Below, piece after piece: positions 28,643-39,640 of a stretch of DNA of 46,348 nucleotides. Within the stretch, counting starts at the first letter, position 1. Each line of letters opens with the position of its first letter. The stretch lies in contig CAKTBJ010000024.1 in NCBI GenBank assembly GCA_934533075.1, forward strand, positions 1 through 46,348, read 5' to 3'. This stretch comes from an uncultured Paracoccus sp. (GTDB lineage: Bacteria > Pseudomonadota > Alphaproteobacteria > Rhodobacterales > Rhodobacteraceae). Made by a program: the position numbers and the translations under genes. The notes under the pieces were generated by a model. That model worked only from the letters and a program-made list of their open reading frames with translations, was not told the origin of the DNA and did not search any database.

Positions 28643-30163
28643 TCACAGGTCCATCAGCAGGCGGCGCGGGTCTTCGATGGCCTCCTTGACGCGGACGAGG
28701 AAGGTCACGGCGCCCTTGCCGTCCACGATGCGGTGGTCATAGGACAGCGCCAGATACATCATCGGGCGGATGACGATCTCGCCGCCGACGACCACCGGGC
28801 GGTCCTGGATCTTGTGCATGCCGAGGATGCCCGATTGCGGCGGGTTCAGGATCGGCGAGGACATCAGCGAGCCATAGACCCCGCCGTTCGAGATGGTGAA
28901 GGTGCCGCCCTGCATCTCGTTCAGGCCCAGCTTGCCGTCGCGGGCGCGCTTGCCGGCATCGGCGATGGATTTCTCGATCGCGGCGAAGGACATGGCGTCC
29001 ACGTCGCGGATCACCGGCACCACCAGGCCCGAGGGCGTGCCCACCGCCACGCCCATGTTGACGTAGTTCTTGTAGACGATGCTGTCGCCGTCGATCTCGG
29101 CATTGACCTCGGGCACCTCGTGCAGGGCATGGGCGCAGGCCTTCACGAAGAAGGACATGAAGCCCAGCTTGACGCCATGCTTCTTCTCGAACACATCCTT
29201 GTATTCGTTTCGCAAATCCATGATGCCCTTCATGTCCACCTCGTTATAGGTGGTCAGCATGGCGGCGTTGTTCTGCGCGTCCTTCAGGCGCCGGGCGATG
29301 GTGGCGCGCAGGCGGGTCATCTTGACGCGCTCCTCGCGGGCGGCGTCATTGGCCGAGGACGGCGCGCGCGGCGCCTGGGCCGGGGCGGGGGCGGGGGCGG
29401 CCGCAGCGGCCGGGGCGGAGGCCGCGCGGGCCACGTCTTCCTTCATCACACGTCCATCCTTGCCGGTGCCCTGCACCTGATCGCGGCTCAGCCCCGCCTC
29501 GGCCATCGCCTTCTTCGCCGAGGGCGCATCCTCGACATCGGCGCGCGGGGTCAGGGTCTCCGGACCGGCGCCGGGCGATTCCACCGCCGCCGCCCTGGTG
29601 ATCTGCGGATCGACGGCCGCGCCCTGGGTGATCACGCCCAGCCTGCCGCCGGCCTGCACGGTCTCGCCCTCCTTGACCAGAATCTCGGCCAGCACGCCCG
29701 AGGTGGGGGCGGGAACCTCGACGGACACCTTGTCGGTCTCCAGCTCGCACAGCATTTCGTCCTGGGCCACGGCCTCGCCGGGCCGCTTGAACCAGGTGGC
29801 GACGGTGGCCTCGCTGACCGATTCGCCCAGCGTCGGCACCTTCACGTCGACCTGCGTGCCCGACGCCTTGGCGGCCGGGGCCGCCGCCGCCGCGGGCGTG
29901 GCCGGGGCAGGGGCCGCCGCCGCGGCGCCTTCGGCGATCTGGGCCAGCAGCGCGTTGGGGGCGACGGTCTCGCCCTCCTGCGCGACGATCTCGGCCAGGG
30001 TGCCGGCCACGGGGCTGGGCACCTCGACCGTCACCTTGTCGGTTTCCAGCTCGCACAGCATTTCGTCGGCGGCCACGGCGTCGCCGGGCTTCTTGAACCA
30101 GGTGGCGACGGTCGCCTCAGACACGGATTCCCCCAGCGTGGGGACGCGCACTTCGGTGGTCAT
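28643..30163 (-). CDS. sucB: 2-oxoglutarate dehydrogenase E2 (dihydrolipoyl succinyltransferase), two lipoyl domains
   Basis: Core E2 subunit that moves the succinyl group to CoA. The 506 residues contain two lipoyl domains, at about 2-77 and 107-182, each with the lipoylation motif ELETDKV. A peripheral subunit-binding domain follows ([24 protein letters not shown] in part), and then the catalytic domain ending with [11 protein letters not shown], catalytic His477. Ala/Pro linkers separate the domains. E. coli SucB has one lipoyl domain, so the second is an extra copy. GGAGGA precedes ATG 30163, which lies two bases after the sucA stop. Confidence 0.97.
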   Translation of the reverse strand: MTTEVRVPTLGESVSEATVATWFKKPGDAVAADEMLCELETDKVTVEVPSPVAGTLAEIVAQEGETVAPNALLAQIAEGAAAAAPAPATPAAAAAPAAKASGTQVDVKVPTLGESVSEATVATWFKRPGEAVAQDEMLCELETDKVSVEVPAPTSGVLAEILVKEGETVQAGGRLGVITQGAAVDPQITRAAAVESPGAGPETLTPRADVEDAPSAKKAMAEAGLSRDQVQGTGKDGRVMKEDVARAASAPAAAAAPAPAPAQAPRAPSSANDAAREERVKMTRLRATIARRLKDAQNNAAMLTTYNEVDMKGIMDLRNEYKDVFEKKHGVKLGFMSFFVKACAHALHEVPEVNAEIDGDSIVYKNYVNMGVAVGTPSGLVVPVIRDVDAMSFAAIEKSIADAGKRARDGKLGLNEMQGGTFTISNGGVYGSLMSSPILNPPQSGILGMHKIQDRPVVVGGEIVIRPMMYLALSYDHRIVDGKGAVTFLVRVKEAIEDPRRLLMDL

Positions 30164-30165
30164 TC

Positions 30166-33132
30166 TTATTCCTCCAACCCGAGGGCTTGTTTCACCAGTT
30201 GCTCCTGCTCGGCCTTGTGGCGCGAGCCGAGGCCCGTCGCCACCGCGGCCGCGGCGGTGCGGCCGGCATAGCTGGCACGTTTGCAGCGGGCGCCGATGCG
30301 ATCCAGCACCCATTCGATATTCGGCTCGATGAAGCTCCAGGCGCCTTGATTCTTCGGCTCCTCCTGACACCAGACGATGTCGGCTTCCTTGAAGCGTTCC
30401 AGTTCGCGCGACAGGGATTGCGCCGGGAAGGGATAGAATTGCTCCACCCGCAGCAGATACACGTCGTCGATCCCTGCCGCATCCCGCGCCGCCAGCAGGT
30501 CGAAATAGACCTTGCCCGAGCAGATCACCACGCGCCTGATCTTGTCATCCGGCTTCAGTTCGGTCCGCGAATTGCCGCGCTCGGCATCGTCCCACAGCAC
30601 GCGGTGGAAAACGGAACCGATCTGGAACTCCTCGGCCTTCGAGATCGCCAGCGGATGGCGCAGCAGCGATTTCGGGGTCATCAGCACCAGCGGCTTGCGG
30701 AATGGGCGCTTCAATTGCCGGCGCAGGATATGGAAATAGTTGGCCGGGGTGGTGCAGTTGGCGACGATCCAGTTGTCTTCCGCGCACAGTTGCAGGAAGC
30801 GTTCCAGGCGGGCCGAACTGTGTTCCGGTCCCTGGCCCTCGTAGCCGTGGGGCAGCAGCATCACCAGCCCCGACATGCGCAGCCATTTCTTTTCGCCCGA
30901 GCCGATGAACTGGTCGAACATGATCTGCGCGCCATTGGCGAAGTCGCCGAATTGCGCCTCCCACAGGGTCAGCGCGTTCGGCTCGGCCAGCGAATAGCCG
31001 TATTCGAAGCCCAGCACCGCATATTCCGACAGCATCGAATCGGTGACTTCGTAACGCGCCTGTCCCGCCTTGATATGGTTCAGCGGGTAGTAGCGTTCCT
31101 CGGTGGTCTGGTCGATGAAGGCGGAATGCCGCTGGCTGAAGGTGCCGCGCGTGCTGTCCTGCCCGGAAAGGCGGATCGGATGGCCCTCGACCACCAGGCT
31201 GCCGAAGGCCAGCGCCTCGCCGGTCGCCCAGTCGAAGCCTTCGCCGGTGGCGAACATTTCCTTCTTGGCCTCAAGCAGGCGGCCCACCGTCTTGTGCAGG
31301 TCGAAGCCCTCGGGGACGGTGGTCAGCGCGCGGCCGATCTCCGCCATCACCTCGGCGGAAATCCCGGTCTCGCCGGCGGAATATTCCTTGCCCTCGGTCT
31401 TGAGACCCGACCATTTGCCGTCCAGCCAGTCGGCCTTGTTGGGCTTGAAGACCTTGCCGGCCTCGAACTCCTCGTTCAGCAGGGACTGGAAGGCGGCCTT
31501 CATCTCCTCGATCTCGCCCTCGGGGATCAGCCCGTCCGCCACCAGCCGCTCGGTATAAAGCTGCAAGGTGGTCTTGTGACCCTTGATCTCCTTATACATC
31601 ACCGGGTTGGTGAACATCGGCTCGTCGCCTTCGTTATGGCCGAAGCGGCGATAACAGAAGATGTCGATGACCACATCCTTGTGGAACAGCTGGCGGAACT
31701 CGGTCGCGACCTTGGCGGCATGGACCACGGCCTCCGGGTCGTCGCCGTTGACGTGGAAGATCGGCGCCTCGACCATCAGCGCAAGGTCGGTCGGATAGGG
31801 GCTGGAGCGGCTGAAATGCGGCGCCGTGGTGAAGCCGATCTGGTTGTTCACCACCAGATGGATGCAGCCGCCGGTGCGATGGCCGCGGATGCCCGAAAGC
31901 TGGAAGCATTCCGCCACCACGCCCTGGCCGGCGAAGGCCGCGTCGCCATGCAGCAGGATGGGCAGGCAGGCGGTGCGCTCCTCGGTGTCGTGCAGCTGGT
32001 CCTGCTTGGCGCGGACCTTGCCCAGCACCACGGGGTCCACCGCCTCCAGATGCGAGGGGTTGGCGCTGAGCGACAGGTGCACGACATTGCCGTCGAACTC
32101 GCGGTCGGAACTGGCGCCGAGGTGATATTTCACGTCGCCCGAGCCGTCCACCTCGTCGGGCTTGAAGCTGCCGCCCTGGAACTCGTTGAAGATGGCGCGG
32201 TAGGGCTTGCCCAGCACATTGGCCAGCACCGACAGCCGGCCGCGATGCGGCATGCCGATGGCGATCTCGCGCACGCCCAGGGCGCCGCCGCGCTTGATGA
32301 TCTGCTCCATCGCCGGGATCAGCGACTCGCCCCCGTCGAGGCCGAAGCGCTTGGTCCCCATGTATTTGACATGCAGGAACTTTTCGAAGCCCTCGGCCTC
32401 GACCAGCTTGTTCAGGATGGCGCGGCGCCCCTCGCGGGTGAAGCTGATCTCCTTGCCGTAGCCCTCGATGCGCTCCTTCAGCCAGGCGACTTGCTCGGGG
32501 TCCGAGATATGCATGAATTGCAGCGCGAAGGTGCCGCAATAGGTGCGCTGCATCAGCTCGACGATCTGGCGCATCGAGGCGACCTGAAGGCCCAGCACGT
32601 TGTCGATGAAGATCGGCCGGTCCATGTCGCCGGGACCAAAGCCGTAGCTGGCCGGATCGAGATCGGCATGCGGCGGCGCCTCGCGCATGCGCAGCGGGTC
32701 CAGATTCGCCGCCAGGTGGCCGCGATAGCGATAGGCGCGGATCAGCATGATGGCGCGGATGCTGTCCAGCACGGCGCGCTGAAGCTGGGCGTCCGACAGG
32801 GTGACGCCCTTCTCGGCGGCCTTGGCCTCGATCTGGCGCGCGGCGGCCTTGCCCTCCTTGGTGACGACCGCCGGCCATTCGCCGGTGATGGCCGAGACGC
32901 GCTCGCCCTCGGGCTGCGGCGGCCAGTCGGCGCGCGCCCAGCTTGCGCCCTGGCTGGCGCGGGCCACGGTATCGGCGCCGTCGCCCAGACTTTCGAAGAA
33001 GGCGCTCCACGCGCTGTCGACCGCGGCGGGGTCTTTCGCCCATTGCCCATAAAGCTGGTCGACATAGGCGGCGTTGGCGCCTTGCAGGAAGCTCGAATCG
33101 TGGAATGCGGCGTTTGTGTTCTGCTCGGTCAT
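30166..33132 (-). CDS. sucA: 2-oxoglutarate dehydrogenase E1
   Basis: Thiamine diphosphate-dependent decarboxylase that starts the complex. The 988 residues open with [20 protein letters not shown], the N-terminal tail of SucA, and include [40 protein letters not shown] and the C-terminal [20 protein letters not shown]. The length is normal for the family. It is followed by sucB after two bases. A candidate promoter lies 80-110 bases upstream. Confidence 0.98.
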   Translation of the reverse strand: MTEQNTNAAFHDSSFLQGANAAYVDQLYGQWAKDPAAVDSAWSAFFESLGDGADTVARASQGASWARADWPPQPEGERVSAITGEWPAVVTKEGKAAARQIEAKAAEKGVTLSDAQLQRAVLDSIRAIMLIRAYRYRGHLAANLDPLRMREAPPHADLDPASYGFGPGDMDRPIFIDNVLGLQVASMRQIVELMQRTYCGTFALQFMHISDPEQVAWLKERIEGYGKEISFTREGRRAILNKLVEAEGFEKFLHVKYMGTKRFGLDGGESLIPAMEQIIKRGGALGVREIAIGMPHRGRLSVLANVLGKPYRAIFNEFQGGSFKPDEVDGSGDVKYHLGASSDREFDGNVVHLSLSANPSHLEAVDPVVLGKVRAKQDQLHDTEERTACLPILLHGDAAFAGQGVVAECFQLSGIRGHRTGGCIHLVVNNQIGFTTAPHFSRSSPYPTDLALMVEAPIFHVNGDDPEAVVHAAKVATEFRQLFHKDVVIDIFCYRRFGHNEGDEPMFTNPVMYKEIKGHKTTLQLYTERLVADGLIPEGEIEEMKAAFQSLLNEEFEAGKVFKPNKADWLDGKWSGLKTEGKEYSAGETGISAEVMAEIGRALTTVPEGFDLHKTVGRLLEAKKEMFATGEGFDWATGEALAFGSLVVEGHPIRLSGQDSTRGTFSQRHSAFIDQTTEERYYPLNHIKAGQARYEVTDSMLSEYAVLGFEYGYSLAEPNALTLWEAQFGDFANGAQIMFDQFIGSGEKKWLRMSGLVMLLPHGYEGQGPEHSSARLERFLQLCAEDNWIVANCTTPANYFHILRRQLKRPFRKPLVLMTPKSLLRHPLAISKAEEFQIGSVFHRVLWDDAERGNSRTELKPDDKIRRVVICSGKVYFDLLAARDAAGIDDVYLLRVEQFYPFPAQSLSRELERFKEADIVWCQEEPKNQGAWSFIEPNIEWVLDRIGARCKRASYAGRTAAAAVATGLGSRHKAEQEQLVKQALGLEE

Positions 33133-33213
33133 CGGAAAGCCTCTCGGGCGGTGGAAACTCGGGCGCGGGGCTGGCCCTGCGCGCGGTCGGGTTGATGGGG
33201 CGTCCTGAACCCC

Positions 33214-33242
33214 GTGATAGGCGATCTGGCGGCCAAGGCCAA
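33214..33242 (-). promoter_or_regulatory. Candidate sucAB promoter
   Basis: On the minus strand TTGGCC (33242-33237) and TATCAC (33219-33214) are separated by 17 bases, giving a plausible housekeeping promoter about 80 bases before the sucA start. Confidence 0.35.
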
Positions 33243-33286
33243 ACGTGTCATCCGCCGCGCTGCGGCGAGAAGGGGCGGGCGCGCGG

Positions 33287-33778
33287 TCATGCCGGCACCT
33301 CGTTCAGGGGCTGGGGGCCGTAGCGGTTGGCACCGGGCTGCGAGGGCAGCAGGCAGCCCGCCGCCAGCATCGCCAGCACCAGGGCGAGGCAGGTCAGCAT
33401 GACGGCCGGAAACACCACGCTGGCATTGCCGAACAGGCCATAGACGAAAGCCATCAGCGCCGCGATCCCTGCCACGACCGGCACCAGCAGCCAGGCGGCG
33501 TTGCGGCCCAGGTCGTGCAGCCGCCGGACGGCCAGCGGCAGGCCGGGCACCGCCAGCAGCAGGAAGCACCCCGCCGCGGTGGCCGCGATGCTGACGCCGG
33601 TGCCCGCGTCGACCTCCTGGATATAGATCAGGCCGATGCCGGCCCCGCAGACCAGCGGCGCCAGCCCCAGCCAGCAGGCGAATTCCAGCCGCGAGGAGCG
33701 CCCGCGATAGTCGAGGCTGCGGGTCATGGCCAGCGCCACGGCCTCGAAGAACCCGATGGGGCGCATGGCCTGGGTCAT
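33287..33778 (-). CDS. DUF805 family membrane protein
   Basis: A 163-residue inner-membrane protein with about four helices. The N-terminal segment DYRGRSSRLEFACWL is the characteristic DUF805 start (Y.GR.sR.eFW) and PLAVRRLHDLGRNAAWLL is the second conserved motif. A long third helix region and a Cys-containing fourth helix follow. Function unknown. Start 33778 has AAGGGGG seven to eight bases upstream; MRPIGFF at 33766 is an alternative. It lies between sucD and sucA in the same direction. Confidence 0.85.
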   Translation of the reverse strand: MTQAMRPIGFFEAVALAMTRSLDYRGRSSRLEFACWLGLAPLVCGAGIGLIYIQEVDAGTGVSIAATAAGCFLLLAVPGLPLAVRRLHDLGRNAAWLLVPVVAGIAALMAFVYGLFGNASVVFPAVMLTCLALVLAMLAAGCLLPSQPGANRYGPQPLNEVPA

Positions 33779-33826
33779 GGCCGCCCCCTTCGCCGGAATC
33801 GTGATGCGCGACGCAGGGCCATCGGC

Positions 33827-34195
33827 TTACCCGCAAACGATGTCGATCATGCGCGCGCCGGGATCGTCCTCGGGCGCGGTCATCGGCTGGACGAGGATGT
33901 GGACGGGGCGCTTGCGCTCCAGTCCGCACAGCGCGGCGGCGGCGCGCTGGTCGGCGCCCTGCGGCGCGCGGCCGGGGTGATAGATCACCCGCCAGCCGGC
34001 ATCCTTGCGGGCGATCAGCCGGGCGGATTCGGGAGGAAGCTGGCTGGCGGCCTGCAAGTTGGTGCGGGCCGGGACGCCGCCGCGCAGGATCTCGTCGGTG
34101 GGCGCGCGGCCTCCGCAGGCGGCCAGCAGCAGCAGCGCCGCCCCCGCGAGCAGGGCGGGGGGCGGGACGAACCGGGGTCGAGGCTGTGCCGACAT
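33827..34195 (-). CDS. Hypothetical small lipoprotein
   Basis: A 122-residue protein with signal PPALLAGAALLLLAAC ending in a lipobox cysteine. The mature domain has VPARTNLQAASQLPPE, WRVIYHPGRAPQGADQRAAA and a terminal pair of cysteines (ALCGLERK and MIDIVCG), suggesting a disulfide-linked periplasmic fold. No family recognised. It is 59 bp after sucD. Confidence 0.75.
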   Translation of the reverse strand: MSAQPRPRFVPPPALLAGAALLLLAACGGRAPTDEILRGGVPARTNLQAASQLPPESARLIARKDAGWRVIYHPGRAPQGADQRAAAALCGLERKRPVHILVQPMTAPEDDPGARMIDIVCG

Positions 34196-34222
34196 GGCGA
34201 AAACCCTGATCGTGGAAAGAGG

Positions 34223-34246
34223 GGCGCAGCCTGTGGCGGCTGCGCC
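34223..34246 (-). terminator. Hairpin after sucD
   Basis: GGCGCAGCC pairs with GGCTGCGCC (nine bases, 6-base loop); the minus-strand tail is CCTCTTTCC. It lies nine bases after the end of sucD. Confidence 0.5.
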
Positions 34247-34254
34247 GGCGGTCT

Positions 34255-35139
34255 TTAGCGGCCCAGAGCCTTCAGCACGGCCTCGCCCAGCCCGGCGGGG
34301 CTGTCGGCGACGATGATCCCGGCGGATTTCATCGCCTCGATCTTGCTTTCCGCGTCGCCCTTGCCGCCCGAGACGATGGCGCCGGCATGGCCCATGCGGC
34401 GGCCCTTCGGCGCGGTGCGCCCGGCGATGAAGCCGGCGGTGGGCTTCCAGCGGCCCTTGCGCTTCTGCTCGGCCAGGAACTCGGCGGCTTCTTCCTCGGC
34501 AGAGCCGCCGATCTCGCCGATCATGATGATCGATTCGGTCTCCGGGTCGTCGAGGAACATGCGCAGCACGTCGATATGCTCGGTCCCCTTGATCGGGTCG
34601 CCGCCGATACCGACCGCCGAGGACTGGCCCAGCCCCACGTCGGTGGTCTGCTTCACGGCCTCATAGGTCAGCGTGCCCGAGCGCGACACGACGCCGACGC
34701 TGCCGCGCGAGAAGATGCTGCCCGGCATGATGCCGATCTTGCACTCGCCGGGGGTCATGACGCCGGGGCAGTTCGGGCCGATCAGCCGCGACTTGCTGTC
34801 GATCAGCGCGCGCTTGACGCGCATCATGTCCAGCACCGGGATTCCCTCGGTGATGGCCACGATCAGCGGCACCTCGGCGTCGATGGCCTCCAGGATCGAA
34901 TCGGCGGCGAAGGGCGGCGGGACGTAGATCACCGAGGCATCGGCGCCGGTCCTGGCCACGGCTTCGTGGACGGAGTTGAAGACCGGCAGGCCGATATGCT
35001 CGGTGCCGCCCTTGCCGGGGGTGACGCCCCCGACCATCTTGGTGCCGTAGGCGATCGCCTGCTCGGTGTGGAAGGTGCCTTGCGAGCCGGTCAGGCCCTG
35101 GCAGATCACCTTGGTATTCTTGTCAACGAGAACGGCCAT
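34255..35139 (-). CDS. sucD: Succinyl-CoA synthetase alpha subunit
   Basis: Makes ATP (or GTP) and succinate from succinyl-CoA with SucC. The 294 residues include [20 protein letters not shown], the CoA-binding region, [20 protein letters not shown] and the phosphohistidine loop [13 protein letters not shown] (His251). AAGGA lies upstream of ATG 35139. Normally sucC and sucD are adjacent or overlapping; here 617 bp with an extra gene and a palindromic repeat separate them. Confidence 0.98.
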   Translation of the reverse strand: MAVLVDKNTKVICQGLTGSQGTFHTEQAIAYGTKMVGGVTPGKGGTEHIGLPVFNSVHEAVARTGADASVIYVPPPFAADSILEAIDAEVPLIVAITEGIPVLDMMRVKRALIDSKSRLIGPNCPGVMTPGECKIGIMPGSIFSRGSVGVVSRSGTLTYEAVKQTTDVGLGQSSAVGIGGDPIKGTEHIDVLRMFLDDPETESIIMIGEIGGSAEEEAAEFLAEQKRKGRWKPTAGFIAGRTAPKGRRMGHAGAIVSGGKGDAESKIEAMKSAGIIVADSPAGLGEAVLKALGR

Positions 35140-35155
35140 GTTGTGGCTTCCTTGG

Positions 35156-35211
35156 TAGGGTGCGTGCTGGCACGCACCGAATTCGGGGAAGGTGCGCGAT
35201 CACGCACCCTA
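35156..35211. repeat. 56-bp REP/MITE-like palindromic element between sucD and the inserted gene
   Basis: The element runs from TAGGGTGCGTG to CACGCACCCTA as an overall inverted repeat, and holds two inner palindromes (GGTGCGTG-ctgg-CACGCACC and GGTGCGCGATCACGCACC) around GAATTCGGGGAA. It matches the palindromes at 25.26-25.35 kb. Its right-hand end supplies the stop codon (CTA on the plus strand, TAG in the gene) of the neighbouring lipoprotein gene. In mRNA it would fold into two hairpins between the two genes, upstream of the sucD start by 17 bases. Confidence 0.8.
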
Positions 35212-35757
35212 AGGGTTCTTTTTGCGCAGCGTGATGGTCGCCAACGGTTCATATTGGCCATATCCGCCACGCAGATCGATGCTGATATCGTCTTTTGTGA
35301 AGGTTGTGCGGCCGCCGCGTTTGTCGGTGGGTCTATAACCTTGGACAAGCATTTCCGAGTAGACGGTTCTGAACGACGAATAACCGGCGCGGCGAGGCAT
35401 CTTGATATCGCATCCGATATTGCTGTTTGGGTCGCTGACCAAGATCATATCGCCCGTGCCAATCAGCCCCTTGCCCGCAATTGGTTCCATTCGCGTATAA
35501 GAAGGAGTGCCAGACCAATCCATGGTGATTGTATAGCCTTCTGCCAGCAAGGATTGCAGGGCCGCAGGCCCCTGCAACTCACTTGCAATACAGGCTCGGG
35601 TTGCTATCCGCAGTTGCTGGGCCATATCGAATGGCGCCTGTGCCGAAACTGGCACAAGCCGAGGGGCATCCTCCGCGCCGGGAGGAAGTCCCTCATATGT
35701 GGGTCCGCAGGCGACCAATAGCGCACACCCGAATATGCCGATAGCAACGGTTCGCAT
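35209..35757 (-). CDS. Low-GC hypothetical lipoprotein inserted between sucC and sucD
   Basis: A 182-residue predicted lipoprotein: [17 protein letters not shown] ends in a lipobox cysteine. The mature part includes [22 protein letters not shown] and [20 protein letters not shown], so two further cysteines may bond. No family recognised. Hand count of 180 bases gives about 55% GC, against 62-80% in lines from sucC and sucD, and codon use is less GC3-biased. ATG 35757 overlaps the sucC stop by one base (TGATG), so it is coupled to sucC. Its own stop codon is the edge of a repeat element, suggesting a 3' end reshaped by that insertion. Confidence 0.75.
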   Translation of the reverse strand: MRTVAIGIFGCALLVACGPTYEGLPPGAEDAPRLVPVSAQAPFDMAQQLRIATRACIASELQGPAALQSLLAEGYTITMDWSGTPSYTRMEPIAGKGLIGTGDMILVSDPNSNIGCDIKMPRRAGYSSFRTVYSEMLVQGYRPTDKRGGRTTFTKDDISIDLRGGYGQYEPLATITLRKKNP

Positions 35758-36950
35758 CACCCCTTCACCGCTTTCACGATCTTCTGCGCGGCATCCGACA
35801 GGTCGTCCGCCGGGATCACGTTCAGGCCGCTGTCGCGGATGATCTGCTTGCCGAGGTCCACGTTCGTCCCCTCCAGCCGCACGACCAGCGGCACCTTCAG
35901 GCCGACCTCCTTCACCGCCGCGATGATGCCTTCCGCGATGATGTCGCAGCGCATGATGCCGCCGAAGATGTTGACCAGGATGCCCTTCACGTTCGGGTCC
36001 GAGGTGATGATCTTGAAGGCTTCCGTCACCTTCTCCTTCGTCGCCCCGCCGCCCACGTCGAGGAAGTTCGCCGGCTCGGCCCCGAACAGCTTGATGATGT
36101 CCATCGTCGCCATCGCCAGACCGGCGCCGTTGACCATGCAGCCGATTTCACCGTCCAGCGCGATATAGTTCAGGTCGAATTTCGAGGCTTCCAGTTCCTT
36201 CTGGTCCTCCTCGGTCTCGTCGCGCAGGGCCAGGATGTCGGGCTGGCGGAACAGGGCGTTGTTGTCGAAGCCCATCTTCGCGTCCAGCGCCTTGATCTGG
36301 CCCTCGGTGGTAACGATCAGCGGGTTGATCTCCAGCATCTCGGCATCGGTCTCGATGAACATGCGGTAGAGGGTCTTCACCAGCTTGACGCATTGCTTGA
36401 CCTGATCGCCCTCAAGGCCCAGCGCATAGGCCACGCGGCGGCCGTGGAAATCCCACAGGCCCGAGGCCGGATCGACGCTGAAGCTGACGATCTTTTCCGG
36501 GGTGGAGGCCGCGACCTCCTCGATGTCCATGCCGCCCTCGGTCGAGCAGACGAAGCTGACGCGCGAGGTGGCGCGGTCCACCAGCAGCGCCAGATACAGC
36601 TCGCGCGCGATGTCGGAGCCGTCTTCGAGGTAGATGGTGTTCACCTGCTTGCCGGCCTCGCCGGTCTGGTGCGTGACCAGCGTGCGGCCCAGCATCTGCG
36701 CGGCGAATTCGGCGGCCTCCTCGGGGGATTTCGCCAGGCGCACGCCGCCCTTCGGGCCGGCCTCGGCTTCCTTGAAATGGCCCTTGCCGCGGCCGCCGGC
36801 ATGGATCTGGGCCTTCACCACCCAGAGCGGGCCGCCCATTTCCTTGGCCCTGGCCAGCGCCTCATGGGCCTTGGTCACGACGCGGCCGTCGCTGACCGGC
36901 GCGCCGAACTTCTTCAGAAGCTGCTTGGCCTGATATTCGTGAATGTTCAT
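35757..36950 (-). CDS. sucC: Succinyl-CoA synthetase beta subunit
   Basis: ATP-grasp subunit of succinyl-CoA synthetase. The 397 residues are the standard length; the start [16 protein letters not shown], the segment [31 protein letters not shown] and [16 protein letters not shown] are hallmark. AAGGGGG lies before ATG 36950; longer upstream frames are spurious. Two palindromic operator-like sites lie 105-135 bases upstream. Confidence 0.98.
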   Translation of the reverse strand: MNIHEYQAKQLLKKFGAPVSDGRVVTKAHEALARAKEMGGPLWVVKAQIHAGGRGKGHFKEAEAGPKGGVRLAKSPEEAAEFAAQMLGRTLVTHQTGEAGKQVNTIYLEDGSDIARELYLALLVDRATSRVSFVCSTEGGMDIEEVAASTPEKIVSFSVDPASGLWDFHGRRVAYALGLEGDQVKQCVKLVKTLYRMFIETDAEMLEINPLIVTTEGQIKALDAKMGFDNNALFRQPDILALRDETEEDQKELEASKFDLNYIALDGEIGCMVNGAGLAMATMDIIKLFGAEPANFLDVGGGATKEKVTEAFKIITSDPNVKGILVNIFGGIMRCDIIAEGIIAAVKEVGLKVPLVVRLEGTNVDLGKQIIRDSGLNVIPADDLSDAAQKIVKAVKG

Positions 36951-37054
36951 CACATCCCCCTTGCTCGCGGATTGCGCGGGTTTTGACACAGGGCCGGGCA
37001 GGGGCAAAGCCCTATCGCCCGAAACCGGCGGAAAACGGCAAAAACCCGGATTTT

Positions 37055-37085
37055 TGTGATCACACGTCGAAAAACTGTGATCACA
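37055..37085. promoter_or_regulatory. Twin palindromic operator, two TGTGATCACA sites
   Basis: TGTGATCACA occurs at 37055-37064 and 37076-37085, exactly 21 bp start to start (two helical turns), flanked by T and A runs. I saw no other copy in the window. They are placed upstream of sucC, on the far side from mdh. The known GntR-family TCA regulator AkgR of Rhodobacter is a candidate binder; I do not recall its motif with certainty. Confidence 0.7.
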
Positions 37086-37144
37086 AAGCCGGTTTGCCGG
37101 CATTTCGCGCATCAAACCCGGTATTTGCGGGGGCCTGATGTGCA

Positions 37145-37174
37145 GATGCGCGCCCTTTGCGGGGGGCGCGCATC
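37145..37174. terminator. Hairpin between mdh and sucC
   Basis: GATGCGCGCCC and GGGCGCGCATC form a perfect 11-bp stem with an 8-base loop, 23 bases after the mdh stop. There is no U-run, so it may be a partial terminator or an mRNA 3' stabiliser that separates mdh from sucC. Confidence 0.55.
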
Positions 37175-37196
37175 GTCCTTGCCCCGGTGTGGCGAA

Positions 37197-38264
<1,068 letters not shown>

Positions 38265-38357
38265 GCGCGCGTTGGCGGGTTGGCGCGGGCGCCGCGCGCG
38301 GCTAAGCCTGAACGCAGCGGGGCGCGACGGGCGCCCGGATGGCAGAAGGGGGCAGGG

Positions 38358-39095
38358 ATGTTCGACCTGACGGGCAAGCGGGCGCTGGTGACGGGCGCCT
38401 CGGGGGGAATCGGCGGCGCGGTGGCGCGGGCGCTGCATGAGGCCGGCGCGACGGTGGCGCTGTCGGGCACGCGCGAGGCGCCCTTGCGCGAACTGGCCGA
38501 AGCCTTGGGCGAGCGGGCGCATGTGGTGGTGGCGAACCTGTCGGATGCCGCCTCGGTCGAGGCCCTGCCCAGGGACGCCGCGCAGGCGATGGGCGGCGTC
38601 GATATCCTTGTGAACAATGCCGGAATCACCCGCGACAACCTGTTCATGCGCATGTCGGACGACGAATGGTCGCAGGTGATCGAGGTCAACCTGACCTCGG
38701 CCTTCCGGCTGTCGCGGGCGGTGCTGCGCGGCATGATGAAGGCGCGCTGGGGCCGGATCGTGCAGATCACCTCGGTCGTGGGCGCCACCGGCAATCCGGG
38801 GCAGGGCAACTATGCCGCCGCCAAGGCCGGGCTGGTGGGCATGTCGAAAAGCCTGGCCGCCGAGGTCGCCTCGCGCGGGGTCACGGTGAATTGCGTTGCG
38901 CCCGGCTTCATCGCCACGGCAATGACCGACAAGCTGAACGACGACCAGAAGGGCCGCATCCTGGGGGCGATTCCCGCCGGCCGGATGGGTTCGCCGGAGG
39001 AGATTGCGGCCGCCTGCCTGTATCTTTCCAGCCCCGAGGCCGGATATGTCACCGGCGCCACCCTTCACGTCAATGGCGGTATGGCAATGATTTGA
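38358..39095 (+). CDS. fabG: 3-oxoacyl-ACP reductase
   Basis: NADPH-dependent reductase of type II fatty-acid synthesis. The 245 residues start MFDLTGKRALVTGASGGIGG; the SDR catalytic residues are Ser139 in ITSVVG, Tyr152 and Lys156 in NYAAAKAG, with Asn in VNNAGITRDNL. The C-terminal YVTGATLHVNGGMAMI is the classic FabG ending. AAGGGGG lies upstream of ATG 38358. The usual upstream neighbour fabD is absent; mdh lies there, divergent. Confidence 0.97.
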   Translation: MFDLTGKRALVTGASGGIGGAVARALHEAGATVALSGTREAPLRELAEALGERAHVVVANLSDAASVEALPRDAAQAMGGVDILVNNAGITRDNLFMRMSDDEWSQVIEVNLTSAFRLSRAVLRGMMKARWGRIVQITSVVGATGNPGQGNYAAAKAGLVGMSKSLAAEVASRGVTVNCVAPGFIATAMTDKLNDDQKGRILGAIPAGRMGSPEEIAAACLYLSSPEAGYVTGATLHVNGGMAMI

Positions 39096-39268
39096 CGCGA
39101 TTTTCTCCTCAGGGATGAAAATCGCGGCCGGGGCGGTGCAACGGGCGGGTTGCGCGGCGCTTCCGGCTTGCTATATCGGGGCTTCGAAGGCCGTGGGGAC
39201 CGCCCTCGGTCGCGCCGCCATTCGCGGCCCAACTTGGGCGGATGCCCGCGCAAACAAGGACTGAAGAC

Positions 39269-39502
39269 ATGAGCGACATTTCCGATCGCGTGAAGAAGAT
39301 CGTCGTCGAACATCTGGGCGTCGAGGAAGACAAGGTGACCGAAAGCGCCTCGTTCATCGACGATCTGGGCGCCGACAGCCTCGACACGGTCGAGCTGGTC
39401 ATGGCCTTCGAGGAAGAGTTCGGGATCGAGATCCCCGACGACGCCGCCGAGACCATCCAGACCTTCGGCGACGCGGTCAAGTTCATCCAGGGCGCCGTCT
39501 GA
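39269..39502 (+). CDS. acpP: Acyl carrier protein
   Basis: Carrier of growing fatty acyl chains. The 77 acidic residues start [20 protein letters not shown]; the phosphopantetheine attachment site is Ser37 in [16 protein letters not shown] lies 8 bases before ATG 39269. A strong terminator follows, so acpP ends a transcript here instead of running into fabF. Confidence 0.99.
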   Translation: MSDISDRVKKIVVEHLGVEEDKVTESASFIDDLGADSLDTVELVMAFEEEFGIEIPDDAAETIQTFGDAVKFIQGAV

Positions 39503-39536
39503 TCCGGCCCCCGGCTGGCTGAAATGCCCGGCTTGG

Positions 39537-39570
39537 CGCGGCGTCCCCGAATGCGGGGCGCCGCGTTTTT
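39537..39570 (+). terminator. Terminator after acpP
   Basis: CGCGGCG, one bulged T, and CCCCG pair with CGGGG and CGCCGCG around a 4-base loop, followed by TTTTT. Classic intrinsic terminator. Confidence 0.88.
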
Positions 39571-39575
39571 CATTC

Positions 39576-39601
39576 GGAACCAGCGGGCGGCGGCGCGGGT
39601 T
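39576..39601 (+). promoter_or_regulatory. Candidate EcfG (general stress) promoter of dps
   Basis: GGAAC at 39576-39580 and GTT at 39599-39601, giving GGAAC-N17-GGTT. This fits the alphaproteobacterial general-stress sigma factor pattern GGAAC-N16/17-CGTT apart from the G before GTT. It lies 40 bases before the dps start; dps is a well-known member of that regulon in other species. Confidence 0.55.
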
Positions 39602-39640
39602 GATCCGGCAACCGTCCGAATTGTGCAAGGAGTCTGACCC

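Noticed and set aside
30187..33195. A 1002-codon open frame antisense to sucA
   Set aside because: GC-rich third positions keep stop codons rare on the opposite strand; the translation is low-complexity and lies opposite a certain gene.
37145..37174. Riboswitch or sucC leader RNA
   Set aside because: Only a single GC-rich hairpin is visible and it lies at the mdh 3' end; no known riboswitch features.
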